Assembly (NCBI RefSeq): GCF_028898945.1
Contig: NZ_CP118607.1
Span: 1,784,001-1,848,000 of the forward strand
Length of the DNA stretch: 64,000 nucleotides
DNA from: Pseudomonas sp. PSKL.D1
GTDB taxonomy: Bacteria; Pseudomonadota; Gammaproteobacteria; Pseudomonadales; Pseudomonadaceae
Reading direction: 5' to 3'
Made by a program: the position numbers and the translations under genes. Each line of letters begins with the position of its first letter. The first letter of the stretch is position 1. Below are positions 58,709 through 64,000 of this stretch, one piece after another. The notes under the pieces are model-generated. The model was not told the origin of the DNA. It ran no database searches and was given only the letters and a program-made list of their open reading frames with translations.

Positions 58709-58993
58709 TTAATCACGGTACTCGCACAGGTAAGCCGTCTCTACCGCCACTTTCAGCTGGAACTTGCTGTCGGCGGCCACATTGAACTTGTCACCGGCAT
58801 TGAAGGTTTCCCAGTTGTCGCTACCCGGCAGTTTCACGGTCAGCGCGCCCGACACCACGTGCATGATCTCGCGCTTGGCCGTGCCAAACTCATATTCGCC
58901 CGGGGCCATGACGCCAACGGTGGCCGGACCTTCAGTGCCTTCGAAGGCGATCGACTTGACGGTGCCATCGAAGTACTCGTTGACCTTGAACAT
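58709..58993 (-). CDS. ppnP: Pyrimidine/purine nucleoside phosphorylase
   Basis: The protein has 94 residues, a single cupin of the PpnP (DUF1255, YaiE) family. It starts [19 protein letters not shown] and has [23 protein letters not shown]. It phosphorolyses a broad range of nucleosides to base plus ribose-1-phosphate. It may add to purine salvage in this strain but is not part of the purine cluster. Confidence 0.94.
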   Translation of the reverse strand: MFKVNEYFDGTVKSIAFEGTEGPATVGVMAPGEYEFGTAKREIMHVVSGALTVKLPGSDNWETFNAGDKFNVAADSKFQLKVAVETAYLCEYRD

Positions 58994-59069
58994 AGGGCGA
59001 CTCCTGAACTGAGAGGATGAAAAAAGGGCTGGCCAGTATGCCCAAGGCCACAGCCCCCGTCATCTGCTT

Positions 59070-59621
59070 TCAAGCGCCGTTGGCAGGCAAGGTCAAAGGC
59101 AGCAAACGGGCGGTGTTGCGCGCATCTTCCAGGGCCCGGTGCTGCTGGCCGCAAAACTGCATGCCGGCCAGTTGCAGCGCACCGTTGAGCCCTGTCGGTT
59201 TCTGCAGGTGGCGGGCTTTGGCGAAGCGCTGCTTGAGGTTGATGTGCGGCAACTCGCGCAACAGGCTGTCCACCTGGTGCTGTTGCCAGTCCTGCAACAG
59301 TTGCTGGCGGTCGTAATCGCCCCAGCTGACCCACGCCTGCAATTGCCCGCGGTGATGTTCCAGCCAGCGCTCGAAGCGCCCCCACACCTCGGGGAACGAT
59401 GCCGCGCTGTCGACACTGGCCTGGCTGATGTGCGTCAGCTCGCGGCAGAACGGCGTCAGCTGCGGCCGCCGCCGGGGCCTTACGAAGCGCTGGAAGTGGT
59501 CCACTTCGCGGCCTTCGCGGGTCACCAGGCTGGCGCCAATTTCTATGATTTCCATCTCCGTCACCGGCCAGCCACCGTCATCGGTGGTTGCTTCCAGGTC
59601 GATTACCAACCAGTGGCCCAT
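59070..59621 (-). CDS. DEDDh-type 3'-5' exonuclease
   Basis: The start is the ATG at 59621 (MGHWLVIDLEATTDDGG), with GAGGGAG upstream; the longer frame is less likely. The protein has 183 residues. Exo I is VIDLEAT (Asp/Glu near 8-10), Exo II lies around WVSWGDYDRQQL, and Exo III is HRALEDARNTARL with the catalytic His and Asp. It is related to the ERI-1/KapD-like exonucleases. The substrate is unknown. Confidence 0.88.
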   Translation of the reverse strand: MGHWLVIDLEATTDDGGWPVTEMEIIEIGASLVTREGREVDHFQRFVRPRRRPQLTPFCRELTHISQASVDSAASFPEVWGRFERWLEHHRGQLQAWVSWGDYDRQQLLQDWQQHQVDSLLRELPHINLKQRFAKARHLQKPTGLNGALQLAGMQFCGQQHRALEDARNTARLLPLTLPANGA

Positions 59622-59772
59622 TTCAGGCTCCCTCGACATTCGTGCCAAGCAGCGTAGCCAATCTGCGGCCACACGGCATCCCGTGGCACTTTGGCATAAC
59701 CCGCAGTTGTGCCCGTGCGGGAAAACGCCTAGCTTAGGTGCATCCAGGTTTGAACCGTGATGAGCATCCGTC

Positions 59773-60573
59773 TTGACTCCTGTGCCCGGCCTGAAGGTCT
59801 TCACCACCCTGTTGCTGCTCGCTACGGCATGGCTTGCAGTGCCGGCCTGGGCTGCCGATGCCATCGACGTGAAGATTGGTGCCGCACATTTTCCGCCTTA
59901 TACCGTGCGCCCAGAGCAGGGCGCCGACACGGGTCTGCTGCCGCAACTGGTCGATGCCTTGAACCGTGTACAACATCAGTACAACTTCGTGCTGGTGCCC
60001 ACGTCGATTCAGCGGCGCTTTGGCGACCTGCAGCAAGGCCGCACCGACATGGCCATTTTCGAAAACCCGCAATGGGGTTGGCAGAATGTTCCGCACCAGA
60101 CTGTGGACATGGGCCTGGAAGATGCCGAAGTGTTCGTGGCCAGAAAGCGCGATGGCCAGAACCCGCGCTATTTCGAAGACCTGGACGGCAAGCGCCTGGC
60201 ACTGTTCAACGGCTACCACTACGCCTTCGCCCACTTCAACCCCGACCCCAATTACTTGCGCGAAGCCTACAACGCGACGCTGACGTATTCCCATGACAGC
60301 AACCTGCTGATGGTGCAGGCCGGTCGCGCCGACATTGCGCTGGTCACGCGCTCCTACCTCAGTGATTTTCTGGCGCGCAACCCGCAAAGCAAGGGCCAGC
60401 TGATCGCCTCGCCACGCATTGACCAGCTCTACCACCATTACGCCCTGTTGCGCCCCCATGCCCCCATCACCGCAGAGCAGTTCGCCGGGTTGATGCACAA
60501 CCTGCGAGACACTGGCGAGTTGGCGCGGATCTTCGAACCCTACCGGATCACCGTCACACCCCCGGCCGACTAA
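59773..60573 (+). CDS. Periplasmic amino-acid-type solute-binding protein
   Basis: The frame opens at TTG 59773, and GTG at 59782 is an alternative; neither has a strong ribosome site, so the start is uncertain. The protein has about 266 residues. A signal peptide (VFTTLLLLATAWLAVPAWA) is followed by an SBP_bac_3 domain (VKIGAAHFPPYTVRPEQG, GLLPQLVDALNRV, MAIFENPQWGW). No transporter partners are adjacent. It is divergent from the exonuclease gene. Confidence 0.78.
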   Translation: MTPVPGLKVFTTLLLLATAWLAVPAWAADAIDVKIGAAHFPPYTVRPEQGADTGLLPQLVDALNRVQHQYNFVLVPTSIQRRFGDLQQGRTDMAIFENPQWGWQNVPHQTVDMGLEDAEVFVARKRDGQNPRYFEDLDGKRLALFNGYHYAFAHFNPDPNYLREAYNATLTYSHDSNLLMVQAGRADIALVTRSYLSDFLARNPQSKGQLIASPRIDQLYHHYALLRPHAPITAEQFAGLMHNLRDTGELARIFEPYRITVTPPAD

Positions 60574-60631
60574 ATTCCCCACTGGCGCCCACGTTTCAGA
60601 AGTGAGCCCCTCTTTCATTTCTTCGTGAGCC

Positions 60632-61651
60632 ATGACCATGCCGTTCGATGCCGCTTCGCAGCCTCTGTCACAGCCTCGTTGGCGCAACCTGCACGCCGAT
60701 GAAGGCGACCGCTGGCTGAGCCTGACCCTTGAAGGCCGCCCGCTGATCCAGGTGCGCCTGGTGCCGGCCGATACCCTTGAGGTGCATGTTGAAAGCCTGT
60801 GCCCGGAGCGGCCGCAGCAGGCGTTGTGGGCAGCCTGTTACTGGCTGTTGTCGCGTGAGCCCGCACGCCAACGCCTGGCTTGGCACCTGCCGCAAGCACA
60901 GGCTGATGCGCTGGCCAGTGGCCTGTTGTTACCCACCGAGCAGCCGGGGGTATACCTGTGCGAGCGCACGCTGTTCTGGCAGTTGCCGCAGCCGTGGCTG
61001 GGCGCGGCGATCAATGACGTGTACCCGCAGCAAATGCAGATGAGCAATGGTAAGCGCCACCCGCGCCGCGCGCCCAAACCGCGTGGTGAGGTGTACCGCC
61101 GTTTCGATGCTCGCCTGGGGAGCTGGGTTTCCTTGCGCACGCTGGAAATCGACCACGACCTGGAGCGCTTCAACCGCTGGCAGAACAACCCACGGGTGGA
61201 AAAATTCTGGCAGGAAGGCGGCTCACTTGCACAGCACCGCGAGTACCTGGCCAAACTTGAAGCCGACCCGCACACGTTGACGCTGATCGGCTGTTTCGAC
61301 GACGAGCCATTCGCCTACTTCGAGGCCTACTGGGCCAAGGAAGACCGCATTGCACCGTTCTACCCGGCCGACGATTACGACCGTGGCGTACACATGCTGG
61401 TGGGGGAGGAGTCGCACCGCGGGCCACACAAGGTGGCCAGCTGGCTGTCGGCGCTGGTGCACTACCTGTTCCTGGACGACCCGCGCACGCAGCGGGTGGT
61501 GGCCGAACCGCGTGCCGACAACGGCAAGATGATCGGCTACATGCAGGATCAGTGCTTCCATTGCGAGAAGGAGTTCGATTTCCCGCACAAGCGGGCGGCA
61601 TTGATGATTTTGGGGCGGGAGCGGTTTTTCGATCGGTGCAAGTTGGTTTGA
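60632..61651 (+). CDS. GNAT acetyltransferase of the siderophore (IucB/AlcB) type
   Basis: The protein has 339 residues. An N-terminal region of about 130 residues without clear domains precedes an IucB-like acyltransferase domain: RTLEIDHDLERFNRWQNNPRVEKFWQE, then YFEAYWAKEDRIAPFYPADDYDRG, GVHMLVGEES and QDQCFHCEKEFDFPHKRAALM. It probably acetylates an N-hydroxylated amine or amino acid (for example hydroxyornithine) for siderophore assembly. Its position beside a PvdS-type sigma factor and a PvdL-like NRPS supports this. Confidence 0.85.
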   Translation: MTMPFDAASQPLSQPRWRNLHADEGDRWLSLTLEGRPLIQVRLVPADTLEVHVESLCPERPQQALWAACYWLLSREPARQRLAWHLPQAQADALASGLLLPTEQPGVYLCERTLFWQLPQPWLGAAINDVYPQQMQMSNGKRHPRRAPKPRGEVYRRFDARLGSWVSLRTLEIDHDLERFNRWQNNPRVEKFWQEGGSLAQHREYLAKLEADPHTLTLIGCFDDEPFAYFEAYWAKEDRIAPFYPADDYDRGVHMLVGEESHRGPHKVASWLSALVHYLFLDDPRTQRVVAEPRADNGKMIGYMQDQCFHCEKEFDFPHKRAALMILGRERFFDRCKLV

Positions 61652-61653
61652 AG

Positions 61654-61682
61654 TTGTTGGGGGCGCTTCGCGCCCCCAACAA
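61654..61682. terminator. Bidirectional terminator between acetyltransferase and sigma factor genes
   Basis: TTGTTGGGGGCGC and GCGCCCCCAACAA form a 13-bp stem with a 3-nt loop, centred between two convergent stops. Confidence 0.8.
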
Positions 61683-61684
61683 TC

Positions 61685-62215
61685 TCAAACCTGGCGATTA
61701 GCCGTCTTGCGGCAATGTACCAGCGCATCCCGAATCATGAAGTTGACCAGCGTCGGCGAAACGCCCAATTCCTTGGCAATGTCCTTCTGCGGCACACCAT
61801 GCAGGCGGTACATCTCAAAGGCATAACGCGTGCGCTGGGGCAGTTCGTTCAACGCCTCGGCGATGTTCTCCAGCGCCGCCCGGTTGATGTGCATGGCCTC
61901 GGGTGACGCATTCAGCACCACCACATTCAGGCCCTCTTCCTCACTGCCGGAGTACTTGAGCTCCATCGCCTGCTTGCGGTAGTGGTCGATGGCCAGGTTG
62001 CGCACGATCTGGAACAGGTAGCTGAGCTGGGCTTTGAACGACGAGGTGATCTGTGGCGCGGCGCTTAGCCGGAAGAACGCGTCCTGCACCACATCCTCGG
62101 CACGCGAGCGGCAGCCGGTAATGCGGGCCGCGATCTTTACCAGAATGCCACGGTTGTCGACAAATGCCTGGAGTAACGGTGAATCGCACTTACTTGTGGA
62201 TAGTTGTTCCGCCAT
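61685..62215 (-). CDS. pvdS: Iron-starvation ECF sigma factor (PvdS/PfrI type)
   Basis: The start is the ATG at 62215 (MAEQLSTSKCDSPLLQAF), with AAGG 8 nt before it; a GTG three codons upstream is possible. The protein has 176 residues. Region 2 is ITGCRSRAEDVVQDAFFRLS, followed by SYLFQIVRNLAIDHYRK. Region 4 is LPQRTRYAFEMYRLHGVPQKDIAKELGVSPTLVNFMIRDAL. It directs RNA polymerase to pyoverdine promoters. Its promoter is overlapped by a Fur box. In P. putida the same gene is sometimes called pfrI. Confidence 0.92.
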   Translation of the reverse strand: MAEQLSTSKCDSPLLQAFVDNRGILVKIAARITGCRSRAEDVVQDAFFRLSAAPQITSSFKAQLSYLFQIVRNLAIDHYRKQAMELKYSGSEEEGLNVVVLNASPEAMHINRAALENIAEALNELPQRTRYAFEMYRLHGVPQKDIAKELGVSPTLVNFMIRDALVHCRKTANRQV

Positions 62216-62520
62216 GGAAATCACCTTGTCTCAGATAGGAGAGGGAGCACCCAACGTTGGGAAGCTTCCTACGACGTGCGACAAACTATTCAGAATGATA
62301 ATGATTGTCAAATACGAAAGTTAATGAGTATCGATGAGTTTCGGTTCTAAGCCGGCGCCTGTGACGGCGTTCACGTTGCGTAAGCGTTGCACTGCTGCTT
62401 CGTCGGTAATTTCTTCTCCTGCCCATCCGTTCCCCTCTGTACATCCGGCCCCCGAATGTTGCTTGCCGATACCGCGCAAGCAACCGGCCCGACTTAACCA
62501 GACACTGGCAGGAACACCCC
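62216..62520. promoter_or_regulatory. Divergent pvdS / pvdL-like region with Fur box
   Basis: On the minus strand, TTGACA (62306-62311) and TAGTTT (62283-62288) are spaced by 17 bp and form the sigma-70 promoter of the sigma factor gene. GATAATGATTGTCA at 62297-62310 is a Fur-box match lying on the -35. For the rightward NRPS gene, CTAAGCC at 62347 and CGT at 62368 are a weak candidate for a PvdS-type (IS box) promoter. Confidence 0.78.
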
Positions 62521-64000
62521 ATGACGGACGCCTTCGAACTCCCGCTCTCGCTGGTCCAGGCCCTGGCACAACGTGCCGCCCAGACCCCGGACCGCATCGC
62601 CTTGCGCTTTCTGGCCGATGCGCCCGCCGAGCAGGCCGTGCTCAGCTATCGGGACCTGGACTCGCGTGCGCGCACCATTGCCGCCGCCTTGCAGGCCCGT
62701 GCCGAGTTTGGAGACCGAGCCGTACTGCTGTTCCCGAGTGGCCCCGACTACGTCGCGGCGTTTTTCGGCTGCCTGTACGCCGGTGTGATCGCGGTGCCGG
62801 CCTACCCGCCGGAATCATCGCGCCAGCACCATCAGGAGCGTCTGCTGTCGATCATCGACGACGCTGAACCGCGCCTGTTGCTGACCGTATCGACACTGCA
62901 TGAAAGCCTGCAGGGCCTGGAAGCGCTGGCCAGCGAGCACGGCCCCGAGCTGCTGGCCGTGGACAGCCTCGACCCGGCGCTGGCCGGCACCTGGCGCGAG
63001 CCGGCGCTCAAAGCCGACGACATCGCCTTCCTGCAGTACACCTCTGGTTCAACCGCGCTGCCCAAGGGCGTGCAGGTCAGCCACGGCAACCTGGTGGCCA
63101 ATGAACAATTGATCCGCCAAGGCTTCGGCATCGACCTCAACCCCGATGACGTGATCGTCAGCTGGTTGCCGCTGTACCACGACATGGGCCTGATCGGCGG
63201 GCTGTTGCAGCCGATCTTCAGTGGCGTGCCGTGCGTGCTGATGTCGCCGGGCTACTTCCTCGCCCGGCCATTGCGCTGGCTGCAAGCCATCAGCGAGTAT
63301 GGCGGCACTATCAGCGGTGGCCCCGACTTCGCCTACCGCCTGTGCAGCGAGCGTGTCAGTGAAGCGGCCCTGGCTGGCCTCGACCTGAGCCGCTGGCGCG
63401 TGGCGTATTCCGGCTCAGAACCCATCCGCCAGGACAGCCTGCATACCTTCGCCGGCAAGTTTGCCGCCTGTGGCTTCGATGCCAGCAGCTTCTTCGCCAG
63501 CTACGGCCTGGCCGAAGCCACCCTGTTCGTCAGCGGCAGCCGCCGTGGCCAGGGCATTGGCGCGCTGGAGCTGGACGCCGAAGCCTTCGCCGCCAACCGC
63601 GCCGAAAACGGCAAAGGCAGCGTGCTGATGAGCTGCGGCTACCCGCAGCCGGGCCACGCCGTGCGCATTGTCGAACCTCAGCAATTGCAGGCGCTGGGCG
63701 ATGATCAGGTTGGCGAGATCTGGGCCGGCGGCCCGAGCATCGCCCACGGCTACTGGCGCAACCCCGAAGCCAGTGCGCGCACCTTCGTTGAAATGGACGG
63801 CTACACCTGGCTGCGCACCGGCGACTTGGGCTTCATGCGTGACGGCGAAGTGTTCGTCACCGGCCGCCTGAAGGACATGCTCATCGTGCGGGGCCAGAAC
63901 CTTTACCCGCAAGACCTGGAAAAAACCCTGGAGCGTGAAGTCGACGTGCTGCGCAAAGGCCGCGTGGCGGTGTTTGCCGTTGACGATCAGGGCGAGGAGG
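62521..64000 (+). CDS. pvdL: Pyoverdine NRPS, PvdL-like, N-terminal acyl-AMP ligase domain (partial)
   Basis: An ATG at 62521 opens a frame of 493 codons that is still open at the window end. The visible part is a fatty-acyl-AMP ligase/adenylation domain: ALAQRAAQTPDRIALRF, LPLYHDMGLIGGLLQPIF, the A3 loop QYTSGSTALPKGVQVSHGN near 170-188, ASYGLAEATLFVSG, YTWLRTGDLGFM and VTGRLKDMLIVRGQNLYPQDLE. PvdL-type synthetases start pyoverdine with such a lipid-loading domain. The divergent PvdS-type gene supports the call. Later modules are outside the window. Confidence 0.92.
   Translation, partial: MTDAFELPLSLVQALAQRAAQTPDRIALRFLADAPAEQAVLSYRDLDSRARTIAAALQARAEFGDRAVLLFPSGPDYVAAFFGCLYAGVIAVPAYPPESSRQHHQERLLSIIDDAEPRLLLTVSTLHESLQGLEALASEHGPELLAVDSLDPALAGTWREPALKADDIAFLQYTSGSTALPKGVQVSHGNLVANEQLIRQGFGIDLNPDDVIVSWLPLYHDMGLIGGLLQPIFSGVPCVLMSPGYFLARPLRWLQAISEYGGTISGGPDFAYRLCSERVSEAALAGLDLSRWRVAYSGSEPIRQDSLHTFAGKFAACGFDASSFFASYGLAEATLFVSGSRRGQGIGALELDAEAFAANRAENGKGSVLMSCGYPQPGHAVRIVEPQQLQALGDDQVGEIWAGGPSIAHGYWRNPEASARTFVEMDGYTWLRTGDLGFMRDGEVFVTGRLKDMLIVRGQNLYPQDLEKTLEREVDVLRKGRVAVFAVDDQGEE

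Overview
This window reads as a chromosomal segment of a Pseudomonas of the P. putida group. The evidence is high GC, the typical putida 35-bp-class REP palindromes (GCTCCTACAGG / GCTCCCACAGG cores) at about ten loci, the order anr-hemN-ccoSIHG-ccoPQON(x2), and a pyoverdine entry module (acetyltransferase, PvdS-type sigma factor, start of a PvdL-type NRPS) at the right end. I see no phage, transposase, CRISPR or tRNA. Nearly all of it is core chromosome; the one obvious accessory block is a proC-transporter-porin cassette between ybaB and recR. Statements about gene order in other strains come from memory, not from a search.

Region 1 (1-7000), glyoxylate assimilation: gcl, hyi, glxR, ttuD and the start of a pyruvate kinase run leftwards and convert glyoxylate to pyruvate. 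A GlcG/HbpS-like gene diverges from gcl. A TetR/RutR-like regulator follows.

Region 2 (7100-25000), purine catabolism: a DUF808 membrane protein, two tandem Tsx-like outer-membrane channels, an NCS2 urate/xanthine permease, puuD, allA, uraD, puuE, uraH, an AzgA-type purine permease, a GntR regulator, guaD and xdhC-xdhB-xdhA. Together they carry guanine, xanthine and urate to ureidoglycolate and then glyoxylate, which feeds region 1. Two operator families tie this together. TTGTRTACAA-type palindromes occur at gcl/glcG, puuE/uraH and azgA/gntR (likely the GntR/GclR regulator). TTGACT-N4-GGTCAR sites occur at tsx, azgA and xdhA (likely the RutR-like TetR). The allantoicase gene expected between uraD and allA is absent.

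Region 3 (25100-43000), housekeeping: a GntR gene, smc, zipA, ligA, the 4.5S SRP RNA gene ffs, a DMT transporter, a solute-binding protein, dnaX, ybaB, [proC, MHS transporter, OprD porin], recR and apt.

Region 4 (43000-57900), microaerobic respiration: anr, hemN, a TauE/UreH-like membrane protein, the assembly genes ccoS, ccoI, ccoH and ccoG, and two complete cbb3 oxidase operons. Perfect or near-perfect Anr boxes sit before hemN and the second ccoN, but not the first.

Region 5 (57900-64000): an alpha/beta hydrolase, ppnP, a DEDDh exonuclease, a solute-binding protein, a siderophore-type acetyltransferase, a Fur-controlled PvdS-like sigma factor and the first 493 codons of a PvdL-like NRPS that continues past the window.
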